IMG/VR virus record: IMGVR_UViG_3300032282_004166
Location: 1 to 21,801 of that record
Reading direction: 5' to 3' (one strand)
DNA: 21,801 nucleotides
From: a virus
Both the position numbers and the translations under genes were made by a program. A model generated the notes under the pieces. The model was not told the DNA's origin, searched no databases, and worked only from the letters and a program-made list of their open reading frames with translations. Positions 7,042 to 13,935 of the stretch are shown one piece after another. The first letter of the stretch is position 1. Every line of letters starts with the position of its first letter.

Positions 7042-7367
7042 GTGATGCTCGTCTTAACAGGGGATAGCACTGCAGCAACCCACAAGGGCTTTGCATACGG
7101 CATCGGCATCATTCCGATACTAGCAAACGAAGTATCAGCCGTGAACCCGACGTAGACGGTAACCCCAAGTCTACTCTCTGGACGAGGCTGTTGCAAGGCC
7201 TGTGGCTCATTTATCGTGCGCTTTGGTTCTAACTGTGGGTGCTTGGGCTCATAGCACTCAGGACAAACCTTAAAGCCTGTCCATTCCTTGATAAGCGTAT
7301 TGAGTTTGTACCGTTGGCCACACCTGTCGCACAGCGCAATTGCAAACTTGCCTGATACATAGGCCAT
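7038..7367 (-). CDS. Zinc-ribbon protein (109 aa)
   Basis: Residues 13-38 carry a CxxC...CxxC zinc ribbon: Cys13-Asp-Arg-Cys16 and Cys35-Pro-Glu-Cys38, with YKLNTLIKEWTGFKV between. The rest is a Pro-rich linker (EPKHPQLEPKRT) and a hydrophobic, Pro/Met-containing C-terminus that could be beta-structured. From memory, similar CDRCG...CPECY proteins lie between adaptor genes in many uncultured tailed phages; function is unknown. The start has AGAGG with a 6-base spacer and the stop is shared with the next start (ATGA). Its position between two adaptors suggests a virion or assembly role rather than transcription control, but the ribbon alone does not decide. Confidence 0.85.
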   Translation of the reverse strand: MAYVSGKFAIALCDRCGQRYKLNTLIKEWTGFKVCPECYEPKHPQLEPKRTINEPQALQQPRPESRLGVTVYVGFTADTSFASIGMMPMPYAKPLWVAAVLSPVKTSIT

Positions 7368-7370
7368 CTC

Positions 7371-8048
7371 TTACCTCTGCGTGTACGTAGGTACCACAAA
7401 GAAGCCCGAACGCTCACGGTCCTCGGAAGCTGCACGTGCAAATTCTTCTTCGTACATCTGCTTAAGCAACATGACACGGTCAGGCGCTTTTTTCACTGCT
7501 AAGTAGTAAGCCAATGCGGCTGCCAAACAAGGCAGGAAACGGAAAGAGATGTCTGCGGTATTTGTAAATGCGCCCGCATTGTCCATGCGAAGAATCGCAT
7601 AGTAGACAAGTGTCCATGTTTGCGTTGCATCAGGAGAAGGGTACAAGAACACCTTAGACGGCACAGTGCGCTGAATGTAGTACTGAGCAGGGCGTGACTG
7701 GGTTAGCTTGTTAGGCACATGGAGCCACTCAGCGCGGCCTATGCGGTCAATTGTGATGTCCTGCTGGGTAGACTGGCCTGCATTGGTCCGAATCACGGCT
7801 GAGAGGCCATCAATCGTGTCTGAAGGCAACTCATACTCATACACCCCGGGCGTCAGCACCTGTTGGCGCTGCTCAATCGTCCACAAATTCAAACCACGGT
7901 TAGCCCACTCTGCAAAAATCAAATTAACAGAGCGAAGCGCCGTCTTCATGTCGTAACCGTCGCGCACCTCGATGCCGCAGCGCTCATATGCCTCTGCTAT
8001 GAGGTCATCAAACTGCAGATCAAAGTTAGTTACGCCAGAAGTGGTCAT
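7371..8048 (-). CDS. Head-tail adaptor, gp4-like or tubular-A-like (225 aa)
   Basis: The pattern of a helical N-terminus (DLIAEAYERCGIEV), then ALRSVNLIFAEWANRGLNLW, then a beta part (VLTPGVYEYELPSDTIDGLS) and a helical C-terminus (FLPCLAAALAYYLAVKKAP, then LLKQMYEEEFARA) fits the head-completion and adaptor proteins that stack on the portal in podoviruses (P22 gp4, T7 gp11 type). The start is one base after the TAA of the upstream gene (TAAAATG) with no clear ribosome-binding site, so it probably relies on coupling. Its partners would be the portal and the 280-residue adaptor. The family is inferred from pattern, not from an alignment. Confidence 0.75.
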   Translation of the reverse strand: MTTSGVTNFDLQFDDLIAEAYERCGIEVRDGYDMKTALRSVNLIFAEWANRGLNLWTIEQRQQVLTPGVYEYELPSDTIDGLSAVIRTNAGQSTQQDITIDRIGRAEWLHVPNKLTQSRPAQYYIQRTVPSKVFLYPSPDATQTWTLVYYAILRMDNAGAFTNTADISFRFLPCLAAALAYYLAVKKAPDRVMLLKQMYEEEFARAASEDRERSGFFVVPTYTQR

Positions 8049-8049
8049 T

Positions 8050-8400
8050 TTAGTAGATCATTGCTGTGCGGGCACGGGCTGCACCAACACCACGGACGGC
8101 AACTTTGTCGCCTTCCATTTTTTTAACGTTTTGGTTCAAGGTTTTACCTTGTGACTGGCCCATACCAGCAACCATACCGCCTTTAGCAAAACCTTTTTTA
8201 GCAATGCCCTCGCCTTTTTTAGCAAGACCGCCTTTGTTGTAACAGTTTTTCATTTCGCCACCTTCTCTGAATTTTTTGCCTTTACTGGCCTTACTAAAAT
8301 CCATCGCCACAGATTGTGGGATGCCAACCTTCTTTGCAAATGCAGGATTGTGTGCTGCTGCATCCATCAACTGCTTTTGTTTTTTACTGACTGCGGGCAT
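8050..8400 (-). CDS. Small basic protein with xGGx motifs (116 aa)
   Basis: The N-terminal third (MPAVSKKQKQLMDAAAHNPA, then KKVGIPQSVAMDFSKASKGKKF) is a helical module I recall from many small phage proteins. The rest is Lys/Gly-rich with REGGEM (45-50), NKGGLA (55-60) and AKGGMV (72-77). The C-terminus, RGVGAARARTAMIY, closely resembles that of the 60-residue protein at 8889-9071. The start at 8400 has GGGAG with a 6-base spacer and overlaps the end of the upstream gene by 17 bases. High positive charge would suit DNA or capsid-interior binding, but that is inference; function unknown. Confidence 0.75.
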   Translation of the reverse strand: MPAVSKKQKQLMDAAAHNPAFAKKVGIPQSVAMDFSKASKGKKFREGGEMKNCYNKGGLAKKGEGIAKKGFAKGGMVAGMGQSQGKTLNQNVKKMEGDKVAVRGVGAARARTAMIY

Positions 8401-8632
8401 TTGCTGCTCCCATTAAACGGTCTAACTTTTCGTCCAACCTATCTAGTCTATCTAAAACACGGTTGATATCTGCATGGACTTCGGCTTTAGTCACATATTC
8501 CTTGGCAATTTCTTCGCGGGTGCGATTGAGCAGGATCTGAAGACGATTAATCTCAGATGCCTTGTCGCGCAATACCCAACCCACGAATCCTATACCTGCC
8601 GTTAGGATCATGTTCCAAACAACGCCTTCCAT
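8384..8632 (-). CDS. Membrane-anchored coiled-coil protein, possible lysis gene (82 aa)
   Basis: Residues 6-21 (WNMILTAGIGFVGWVL) form one hydrophobic membrane segment. It is followed by a positively framed turn (RDK) and a long coiled coil (about 24-75, ending INRVLDRLDRLDEKLDRLM with clear heptads). This architecture resembles XhlA-type and inner-membrane spanin-like lysis accessories, though no diagnostic motif is present. No canonical holin or endolysin lies next to it; the only muralytic domain in the window is in the 1420-residue protein. The start directly abuts the previous stop (TAAATG), with GGAAG 6 bases upstream. A lysis function is a hypothesis; a virion membrane-contact role is also possible. 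Confidence 0.75.
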   Translation of the reverse strand: MEGVVWNMILTAGIGFVGWVLRDKASEINRLQILLNRTREEIAKEYVTKAEVHADINRVLDRLDRLDEKLDRLMGAANARSQ

Positions 8633-8887
8633 TTAGCACTTCCATTTCCGTAAGCTCTTGTTAATCCGGCTATCTGGATCCTTGGCGGTCTTCTCGCTTG
8701 TCAACTTCTTTTTCATGCCTTCCATTCGGGCACAGAAGCTGTCTTTACGAGAACCTCCCTCTGGCTGCGGGGCCTTTAATCCGGGTTTACCCGGATTGGC
8801 CTTGTTATAAGAAGCACGGCCCTTGGCGTTTAATCCGCCACTAGCACTTTTGCCCTCTTTCCGCTGCCAAGCAGGAGACTTAGCCAT
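8633..8887 (-). CDS. DUF6321-like small basic protein (84 aa)
   Basis: The pattern SPAWQRKEGKSASGGLNAKG, then ASYNKANPGKPGLKAPQPEG, then SFCARMEGMKKKL and a final SLRKWKC matches my recollection of the short phage family DUF6321, common in cyanophages and other aquatic tailed phages. Function is not established. It is Lys/Arg/Gly-rich with no membrane span. The start is one base after the TGA of the previous gene (TGAAATG) and only a weak AAG-rich site precedes it, so it is probably translationally coupled. It is one of four small genes in the same cassette. Confidence 0.82.
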   Translation of the reverse strand: MAKSPAWQRKEGKSASGGLNAKGRASYNKANPGKPGLKAPQPEGGSRKDSFCARMEGMKKKLTSEKTAKDPDSRINKSLRKWKC

Positions 8888-8888
8888 T

Positions 8889-9071
8889 TCAGTACATCTT
8901 GCAGGGCTTATTACGAGCCAAACCTACACCACGCGGCGTAGTGGAGCCAGAAGGAGCCACTGTTTTGCGGGGGGTCTGCTTAGCGCCACCTTTAGCCATG
9001 TCTTGCTTCTGAGCACCGGGCTGAACTTCACCCTGATAGTTAGGGTCTTCCATTTTTGTTGCACGTCCCAT
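8889..9071 (-). CDS. Small basic protein sharing a C-terminal tail with the 116-aa protein (60 aa)
   Basis: This is a Lys/Gly/Pro-rich, apparently disordered peptide with one MAKGGAK motif. Its C-terminus, RGVGLARNKPCKMY, aligns without gaps to the C-terminus of the 116-residue protein (RGVGAARARTAMIY), keeping RGVG, AR and the final Tyr. The start at 9071 has AAGGAG with a 6-base spacer, and the TAA of the preceding gene lies inside that site, so it is surely a translated gene rather than a chance frame. Function unknown. A virion-packaged or processed peptide is one possibility. Confidence 0.78.
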   Translation of the reverse strand: MGRATKMEDPNYQGEVQPGAQKQDMAKGGAKQTPRKTVAPSGSTTPRGVGLARNKPCKMY

Positions 9072-9081
9072 TTTGAACTCC

Positions 9082-9585
9082 TTATCCGTAGAAAATTGTG
9101 ATACCAGTCTGGTTGCTTAACTGCGCATAAATACCGTTTCGGGCAACGATGCCATCTCCGGGGATTAACAAAGGAACAACATCAGAAGTAGCGTTGGTGT
9201 CCAAAGACATCATCCAGCGCGTACCTTGAGTTCCTGCTGCACCCGCAGTGATAGAGCCACTATTAATATCGGTGATGGTATAAGTATCTGCGCCAGTCCG
9301 GGTAATTGTGTAATTACCATTTGTGGCTGTACCGCCTGTGCCGGTAGCAAACGTCAAACCCACCACATCACCTGTTACAAGACCGTGAGCAACCTTTGTA
9401 ACGGTCACTGTAGTACCTGAACGACCGTATGTGATTGCCACTGGAGCAGTGGTAGTGTCCCAAATGTTTACAGTACCCGCAGTACCTGTACCGATTTGAA
9501 TCAGCGCTTTTAAACGCGAACGACCGCCGACAAGCTGGCCACTTGAATTTAAATGCGCCGATAGTACGTCAAATTGAAAACCCAT
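9082..9585 (-). CDS. Beta-rich virion protein with a HGL-TGD module (167 aa)
   Basis: Residues about 50-130 carry VTVTKVAHGLVTGDVVGLTF, then NGNYTITRTGADTYTITDIN. This small beta module recurs in phage head and tail proteins and is often reported as similar to the FCCH fold. The flanks (MGFQFDVLSAHLNSSGQLVG and a C-terminal IYAQLSNQTGITIFYG) are also beta-like. The start has AAGGAG with a spacer of about 7 bases. It follows the capsid cluster and the 172-residue protein. I infer a head-decoration, head-fibre or tail structural protein; the exact part is unknown. Confidence 0.78.
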   Translation of the reverse strand: MGFQFDVLSAHLNSSGQLVGGRSRLKALIQIGTGTAGTVNIWDTTTAPVAITYGRSGTTVTVTKVAHGLVTGDVVGLTFATGTGGTATNGNYTITRTGADTYTITDINSGSITAGAAGTQGTRWMMSLDTNATSDVVPLLIPGDGIVARNGIYAQLSNQTGITIFYG

Positions 9586-9604
9586 AATTAATCTCCTTGT
9601 AAGC

Positions 9605-9620
9605 GGGGACCAAGGCCCCC
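9605..9620. other. Intergenic GC-rich hairpin
   Basis: GGGGACC and GGCCCCC flank AA and can pair with one G-T wobble in the 43-base gap between the 172- and 167-residue genes. No U-run follows on the minus strand, so it is not a standard terminator. It may be a transcript-stabilising or processing hairpin. Confidence 0.45.
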
Positions 9621-9628
9621 TAGATCAA

Positions 9629-10147
9629 TTAAGCAGTACGGGTAAACACGTAGGCTGTTGCGCTTGAGAACATGATAGTGAAACGGGCAAGGCCAGTAAC
9701 ACCCGAAGCAACTGTCAGATCACCAAAAGAAGCAGCAGAGTCTGCGGCAGCAGTAGACAAAATACCGTTGACTGCAACAGCAATCGTCACTGTGCTTGCA
9801 CCACCCGTGTTGTCAATGTACAGGTCCAACACTGTACCTTTAGCAGCGCCAATAGCAGCGCCAAGCAACGTGCCTGTGGGCAACGTGATGGTTGTAGCGG
9901 CGGCAGATGTGGAAGTGATGTAACCCGTTGCAACCTGTGCTGCAGTGGCTGTAGCCGTAGCGTTAATCGCTGCAGTTGTGGGGTGGTTTTGATCAGTGAA
10001 AACCAAATTTGATGTGGTCAGGTTGGTTACGCTGGTGGTAGCACCAAATGTAGCGTTGACCGTGACTGCGCCAGTGGTAGCGCTTTTAGAGATAGATTGA
10101 AAGCCATTTAGGGAACGAACTGGTCCCGTGAATGTGGTATTTGCCAT
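9629..10147 (-). CDS. Ala/Thr-rich virion structural protein (172 aa)
   Basis: MANTTFTGPVRSLNGFQSIS is followed by a long Ala/Thr/Val-rich sequence of short beta strands (ITLPTGTLLGAAIGAAKGTV, then LYIDNTGGASTVTIAVAV, then a final YVFTRTA). No charged catalytic motif is seen. From memory, similar proteins follow the major capsid gene in uncultured aquatic phages. The start has AAGGAA close to ATG. This is the first gene after the capsid terminator, so it needs either read-through or its own promoter in the 150-base gap. A head-decoration or head-fibre role is inferred. Confidence 0.75.
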   Translation of the reverse strand: MANTTFTGPVRSLNGFQSISKSATTGAVTVNATFGATTSVTNLTTSNLVFTDQNHPTTAAINATATATAAQVATGYITSTSAAATTITLPTGTLLGAAIGAAKGTVLDLYIDNTGGASTVTIAVAVNGILSTAAADSAASFGDLTVASGVTGLARFTIMFSSATAYVFTRTA

Positions 10148-10171
10148 GGTATTTCCTTACATACAAGTGGA

Positions 10172-10216
10172 GGTGCATTATTCTGTATGTCGTCAGCCGG
10201 GACTGTTTAATGCACC
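10172..10216. promoter_or_regulatory. Inverted repeat in the post-capsid gap
   Basis: GGTGCATTA (10172-10180) and TAATGCACC (10208-10216) form a perfect 9-base inverted repeat with a 27-base spacer. It lies upstream of the 172-residue gene and downstream of the capsid terminator. It could be an operator, part of a promoter region or an RNA stem. The core GTGCATTAT recurs at 13921. I could not identify convincing -35 and -10 boxes. Confidence 0.5.
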
Positions 10217-10252
10217 GGATAACCCCGGAGTGATTGCAATATACACCAAATA

Positions 10253-10277
10253 AAAAGGGAGCACAAGGCTCCCTTTT
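10253..10277 (-). terminator. Rho-independent terminator after the major capsid gene
   Basis: On the minus strand AAAAGGGAGC, loop CTTGT and GCTCCCTTTT form a perfect 10-base-pair stem; the T-run continues one base further, then ATTT. It sits 20 bases after the capsid stop codon. Because the stem is flanked by A and T runs it could act in both directions. Partial termination here would raise capsid mRNA relative to the genes that follow. Confidence 0.85.
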
Positions 10278-10297
10278 CAAATATTTCCGAAGAAATA

Positions 10298-11209
10298 TTA
10301 TGCGCCGGGCGAACCGTAAGCGCCACGTGGGTCAGACCAGCCGAAGCTATAACGCTCACGAGCTTTGTAACGAACGTTACCTGTGTCAAAGTCGCCTTCA
10401 AAGGCTGTTTTGATAGGTGAGCGCTCGAACATTTTCAAGCCGTTAGGTGCATCAGTGATGATGAACCAAGCATTGACGTCTGTCAAGTAGTGGTTTACAG
10501 AGTAGCCTTCTGGGAGCATGCCCATAGACTTGATGGCGTTGACATCATTGTCAGCAGTGCCAGTGCGCAAAGTGCTCTTCATCAGGCGCTCTGCAGTGAA
10601 CTGCAGTTCCTTAGGAACAATCATCTTGCGGCCAGTCAAAGCGACCTTCAAACCACGCTCGTCGATGAACGCGGCGATGTCGATCAAAGCCTGCTCCAAC
10701 GATGTCTCATTCAAATCTGCAGGCACTGCGGGAGTGTTTGCATAGTTGGAAGACAAAGCAGTTGGGTGATCGGTTGCGAACAATGCAACGCCGTCGCCGC
10801 CGGCATAGTTGCCTGCAGTGAAACCGTTGTTCAACACAGAAGCAGCTTTTACTTGCTTTGTGAAGCTCATTGAACGAGCCATAGCCTTGGTGTAACGACC
10901 TGACAAGCGGTCATACAAGTTATCTTCCACAGCTTCCTCTGTCAACGCGAAAGCCATAGCAACGGTTTCGTGTGTGTAGCGGGCTGTGAAGGATTCCAGT
11001 GCTGTGTCGTACTGAACGCCGGCACCCTCAGTTTTCACTGGAGCAGAGCCGAAGCCAGTCAACATGACCTCTTCTTCAAATGCACGGTCTGATGTCTCAA
11101 TAGAGAAAATCTGCTCGTGCTCGTTTTCGTAACGCTTGTACTCTAAGCCGAACAATGCGTTCAGGCCGGGCTCAAGTTCTTTTACCAGTTGGGAACGTGT
11201 AATAGCCAT
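10298..11209 (-). CDS. Major capsid protein, Mu gpT / HK97-fold type (303 aa)
   Basis: The protein starts MAITRSQLVKELEPGLNALF and has the features of the Mu-gpT-like major head subunit: an E-rich segment before VMLTGFGSAPVKTEGAGVQY, a DTALESFTARYTHETVAMAF strand pair, the spine-helix region EEAVEDNLYDRLSGRYTKAM, then VALTGRKMIVPKELQFTAER and a C-terminal RYKARERYSFGWSDPRGAYG. Length fits an unprocessed capsid subunit with no N-terminal delta domain, which agrees with a separate scaffold gene at 12298. The start at 11209 has GGAG with a 7-base spacer. A strong terminator follows, as is common for the most abundant virion protein. Confidence 0.92.
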   Translation of the reverse strand: MAITRSQLVKELEPGLNALFGLEYKRYENEHEQIFSIETSDRAFEEEVMLTGFGSAPVKTEGAGVQYDTALESFTARYTHETVAMAFALTEEAVEDNLYDRLSGRYTKAMARSMSFTKQVKAASVLNNGFTAGNYAGGDGVALFATDHPTALSSNYANTPAVPADLNETSLEQALIDIAAFIDERGLKVALTGRKMIVPKELQFTAERLMKSTLRTGTADNDVNAIKSMGMLPEGYSVNHYLTDVNAWFIITDAPNGLKMFERSPIKTAFEGDFDTGNVRYKARERYSFGWSDPRGAYGSPGA

Positions 11210-11211
11210 GA

Positions 11212-11793
11212 TTATGCTCCGTCAGCAGCAACGCCTGTACTACCGTACTGGTGTTGATTAAGTTTAACAACAACCACAGCGTATGCACCTAAAGAATTAT
11301 CAGCTTGATCGCTCAAACCAACAATCTTCATAGTCAATGCAGCAGTCTTCGCGGGAGTGCCCAATGTACCGTTAGAAACACCAGTCGTTGTGCTACCAGT
11401 TGTGGAAGCGGTGGGATCAGCGTTTTTACCGATATCGGCTTGAGCAATAGTACCAGCAGCTTGGATCAAGAACAGTTGGTTGGGATCATCCAACACTTCG
11501 CAAACGATCTGGCCTGAGGTGATATCAACACTACCGGGGTAGAAGTTTTTCCATGTGGGCTTGCCCGCACGGGTTGGGTCATTGTACTGGCAACCGTTGA
11601 ACACGCCTGTGGGGGCGGTGTGCGTAGCTGCGTCATACTTAATGATGTAACCGTCGTATACGACGACCAAGTCGCCTTGGTAAATTGCTCCGGACTGATT
11701 ATCCGCAATTTGATAACCGTACTGCTTCTGGGCACCAGTAGCAGAGAGGTTACCAATGGGACGCAGGCCAAAAGGCTTATTAACGTTTGCCAT
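11212..11793 (-). CDS. Putative capsid decoration / minor head protein (193 aa)
   Basis: MANVNKPFGLRPIGNLSATG is a start I recall from proteins located directly upstream of capsid genes in many uncultured phages. The body looks beta-barrel-like: IYQGDLVVVYDGYIIKYDAA, then IVCEVLDDPNQLFLIQ, then a C-terminal ALTMKIVGLSDQADN. A Ser/Thr/Gly linker (TASTTGSTTTGVSNGTLGT) interrupts it. The start has AGGAG with a 6-base spacer, and the stop is two bases before the capsid start. Position and fold impression suggest trimeric decoration of the capsid surface; no homolog was checked. Confidence 0.7.
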   Translation of the reverse strand: MANVNKPFGLRPIGNLSATGAQKQYGYQIADNQSGAIYQGDLVVVYDGYIIKYDAATHTAPTGVFNGCQYNDPTRAGKPTWKNFYPGSVDITSGQIVCEVLDDPNQLFLIQAAGTIAQADIGKNADPTASTTGSTTTGVSNGTLGTPAKTAALTMKIVGLSDQADNSLGAYAVVVVKLNQHQYGSTGVAADGA

Positions 11794-11828
11794 TTGTAGC
11801 TCCTACAAAAATTTGAAGTATCAACATT

Positions 11829-12293
11829 TTACTGTTGACGGAATGTTGTGCGCGAACTCCTCTCGGGGTTCTGAATCCGCATTGTAGAGTGTGCGTTCTC
11901 TCGCATCATCTCGTTGTCAACGGCATGTAACTGTTCCTGAGCCTTACGGCGGTAATACTCGTTGCGCTCTGCAATAGTCTCATCAGGAACTCTTGCAAGC
12001 AAAAGTCCACCTACAGAAACCACTCCAGCATGCTTACCGTCATCAACGGTAGGCATCATGCCTTGATATTCTTCTGGCAACTCTTCAAGACGGACTAGTT
12101 CATAGCCCTCACGAAGACGTCCGTAGACGTTTTGTTTATCCAGATGGCCATTCACTTCGGCACGGATCCAACGATGCTTAAACCCTTCGGGGGCAGGAGG
12201 CGCGTCAAGACGTGAGGGAGGGGTCCAAGGACGGCGACGTTTTTCCGTATCGCGTGTTGCGCGAGGGGCTTTGTCGATAGTAACTTTAGTCAT
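11829..12293 (-). CDS. Conserved hypothetical protein between scaffold and decoration genes (154 aa)
   Basis: The protein is highly charged with a basic, Pro-rich N-terminus (RDTEKRRRPWTPPSRLDAPP). A small folded centre follows (FKHRWIRAEVNGHLDKQNVY, then EGYELVRLEELPEEY, then AGVVSVGGLLLARVPDE), and then a long amphipathic helix (NEYYRRKAQEQLHAVDNEMM). I chose ATG 12293 over an in-frame upstream start because TTAAGGAG lies 7 bases before it and the upstream gene ends at 12298. From memory, this LEELPEEY-type protein is conserved next to the scaffold in environmental phages. A head-assembly role is inferred; function unknown. Confidence 0.78.
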   Translation of the reverse strand: MTKVTIDKAPRATRDTEKRRRPWTPPSRLDAPPAPEGFKHRWIRAEVNGHLDKQNVYGRLREGYELVRLEELPEEYQGMMPTVDDGKHAGVVSVGGLLLARVPDETIAERNEYYRRKAQEQLHAVDNEMMRENAHSTMRIQNPERSSRTTFRQQ

Positions 12294-12297
12294 TGTT

Positions 12298-13206
12298 TCA
12301 CTCCTTAACATACTTGGCATACTCTTCAAGAGGAACGCCCAGTTTTTTTGCTATAGCAACCTGACTCGGCGAAAGCCGGACAGTACGGCGCGCACTATTA
12401 ATTCCCGAACTACGGGCGGCAGGGGCAACAGCAGGCGCGGAACGCTGTTGTCTGGATTGGCTAAACTTGTCTGGAAATGTACTCCGGACACGTCTGTCAA
12501 GTTCAGTATAGTACTCCTCTGAGTTAGGGTCAACACCTTCTTGTTCAACAAGTGTTTGGTGTATGCCCCAAGCAGCATAAGTCATGACGCGGTCTTGGCC
12601 AAACCAAGAGTTTTGTTCTGCCCAGTCTTCTGCACGAGGGTTAGGTTGAGGACGCGGTTGTACAGGAGCCGCTGCTGGTTGTGATTGCTGGTAGCTCTGC
12701 TGCTGAACAGCTTCTTGCTGCGTTTGCAACCAACCTGCTACTTGACGCTGCTCACCGCTTAGCGCAGACAAACGCTCTTGTGCTTCCAACTCAGTGTTGA
12801 CATCGTTTTCTTCACGTGCCTTGGCAATGATCTGGCGCAACTGCAACTGCTGTGTCTCAAGCCTAGTCTTAGCTTCGTTCAAGCGGCTGTAATCCGTCTG
12901 TACAAGCTTTTGCTGGAGGTTCTGCGTCTGGTTCTGCAATCCTTTGGCGTACTCAAGGGCTGCCTGCTCCCGGCGCTCGGCCTCGCGCATGCGCGCAGTG
13001 AGTTTGGAGATGCGTTTTTGCACACCTTCACTGATCTCATCTAACTCATTCTTAGGCGCAGCATCTTCTTTTTGAAAGATCTTAGCCTCTGGTTCAGGCG
13101 CGGCAGGACTCTCGTCGCCCTCAGGTCTGTCAAAAGTTACGTCTGTAGCTTTTTCTCCATCCCCAAGATCAAACTCAAGCTGCGAATCGTTCATTACTTG
13201 TGTCAT
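12298..13206 (-). CDS. Scaffold-like protein (302 aa)
   Basis: The N-terminus is acidic and disordered (to about residue 45). A long Gln/Glu/Lys-rich coiled coil follows (about 60-170, including KNELDEISEGVQKRISKLTA and RLETQQLQLRQIIAKARE). Then comes a Pro/Gln linker, a short folded segment (AEDWAEQNSWFGQDRVMTYA) and a basic helical C-terminus (TVRLSPSQVAIAKKLGVPLE). This build (acidic start, coiled coil, basic helix-turn-helix end that contacts capsid) is typical of phage scaffolding proteins, and it lies upstream of a capsid gene lacking a delta domain. The start at 13206 has AAGGA with a 5-base spacer overlapping the GroES-like gene's TAA. I infer that it directs procapsid assembly and is then removed. 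Confidence 0.83.
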   Translation of the reverse strand: MTQVMNDSQLEFDLGDGEKATDVTFDRPEGDESPAAPEPEAKIFQKEDAAPKNELDEISEGVQKRISKLTARMREAERREQAALEYAKGLQNQTQNLQQKLVQTDYSRLNEAKTRLETQQLQLRQIIAKAREENDVNTELEAQERLSALSGEQRQVAGWLQTQQEAVQQQSYQQSQPAAAPVQPRPQPNPRAEDWAEQNSWFGQDRVMTYAAWGIHQTLVEQEGVDPNSEEYYTELDRRVRSTFPDKFSQSRQQRSAPAVAPAARSSGINSARRTVRLSPSQVAIAKKLGVPLEEYAKYVKE

Positions 13207-13214
13207 ATGCTTCC

Positions 13215-13673
13215 TTACATGTGCAGAATGTCTTCTGGATCGTTAATACGAGCCAGAATTTCATCGTCATTGAGAATACGGATTTCTCCACCATTGATGC
13301 CCATTCGTGCGCCCGCGTAACGGCCAAAAATGATCCAATCGCCTTCTTTACACCAAGGACCGTCCGGAAACTTGTCGGTGTCTTTGTAAGCGAGTGGGCC
13401 AACGGCCAAAACGTATGCACAAGTGGTAGTGAGTTGCTGTCGTTCCAAGGTTTCTTCGGCTAATTCAATACCGCCCTTGGTTTTCTTAGCGCCTCTGTAG
13501 GGCAACACCACAACACGCCAGCCAGTTGGCTGTGGGAGGTGATCCTTGATGTTTTCAATACGCTGCTCTTCTTCTGCCTCTTCCATCTTGGCAACTTCAG
13601 CAGCAGCGGCTTCAGCGGCGGCTTTTTCAACCGCTTCCTCAGCCCATCGCTTCTCTAATGCAGTCATTTCCAT
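13215..13673 (-). CDS. GroES-like co-chaperonin with N-terminal extension (152 aa)
   Basis: Residues about 50-143 follow the Cpn10 pattern: PTGWRVVVLPY (first strands), KKTKGGIELAEETLERQQ (mobile loop that would contact GroEL), AYVLAVGP (the GxVxAVG strand), WCKEGDWIIFGRYAGARM (GDxVxF strand) and EIRILNDDEILARI (final strand). Residues 1-45 are an added, highly charged Ala/Glu helix (EKAAAEAAAAEVAKMEEAEE) absent from bacterial GroES. Phage Cpn10 proteins such as T4 gp31 replace GroES for capsid folding; its place just before the scaffold and capsid genes supports that role here. The start at 13673 has AGGA with an 8-base spacer. An alternative ATG lies at 13667. Confidence 0.9.
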   Translation of the reverse strand: MEMTALEKRWAEEAVEKAAAEAAAAEVAKMEEAEEEQRIENIKDHLPQPTGWRVVVLPYRGAKKTKGGIELAEETLERQQLTTTCAYVLAVGPLAYKDTDKFPDGPWCKEGDWIIFGRYAGARMGINGGEIRILNDDEILARINDPEDILHM

Positions 13674-13685
13674 CTATTGGGTCCT

Positions 13686-13871
13686 TTAATGATCAGAGTT
13701 CCTGTTCAAGACATCCTGTATGGCTTCCTGAACAAACGTATAACCCTCTAACCGGCCCATCAAATGTTTGTACTGCTCCATCGATTTGACATTGCCGCTG
13801 CTAACGAAGTCTTTAGTCTCGTTTTCAAGCCTGCGAATGGCAAATATGACTTTCTCTGCAAATTCAAGCAT
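13686..13871 (-). CDS. Small helical protein (61 aa)
   Basis: The protein starts MLEFAEKVIFAIRRLENETK and continues with MEQYKHLMGRLEGYTFVQEA, reading as two or three amphipathic helices. I recognise no family. A TTG start at 13883 would add four residues, but its own bases form GGAG with a 6-base spacer to ATG 13871, so 13871 is the likely start. Its TAA precedes the AGGA site of the GroES-like gene (TAAAGGA), implying coupled translation. Position between portal and chaperonin suggests a head-assembly accessory, without direct evidence. Confidence 0.75.
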   Translation of the reverse strand: MLEFAEKVIFAIRRLENETKDFVSSGNVKSMEQYKHLMGRLEGYTFVQEAIQDVLNRNSDH

Positions 13872-13918
13872 GGATAACTCCAATGAAGCAGACAGATAGA
13901 CCCCTGTCCGAAGGTTAC

Positions 13919-13935
13919 GTGTGCATTATGCACAC
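13919..13935. promoter_or_regulatory. Inverted repeat GTGTGCA-TTA-TGCACAC
   Basis: This is a perfect 7-base inverted repeat with a 3-base centre. It starts 2 bases after the stop of the 47-residue mini-gene, in the 66-base gap before the 61-residue gene. It lacks a U-run, so it is not a standard terminator. It contains GTGCATTAT, also found in the other large gap at 10173-10181. A protein-binding site or RNA-processing hairpin is possible. Confidence 0.5.

Noticed and set aside
9605-9620. Second rho-independent terminator
   Set aside because: The stem is GC-rich but no T-run follows on the coding strand.
10086-10401. Minus-strand short frames crossing the post-capsid gap
   Set aside because: They overlap the end of the capsid gene, run through the terminator and lack ribosome-binding sites; the gap is better explained by the terminator and inverted repeat.
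10490-10873. Plus-strand 127-codon frame opposite the major capsid gene
   Set aside because: It is fully antisense to the capsid gene and its composition fits a mirror frame; no start signal is visible.
12294-12329. Upstream start at 12329 for the 154-residue protein
   Set aside because: It would overlap the scaffold gene end, and TTAAGGAG is correctly spaced for ATG 12293.
13872-13883. TTG start at 13883 for the small helical protein
   Set aside because: Its bases supply the GGAG site for ATG 13871, which is the better start.
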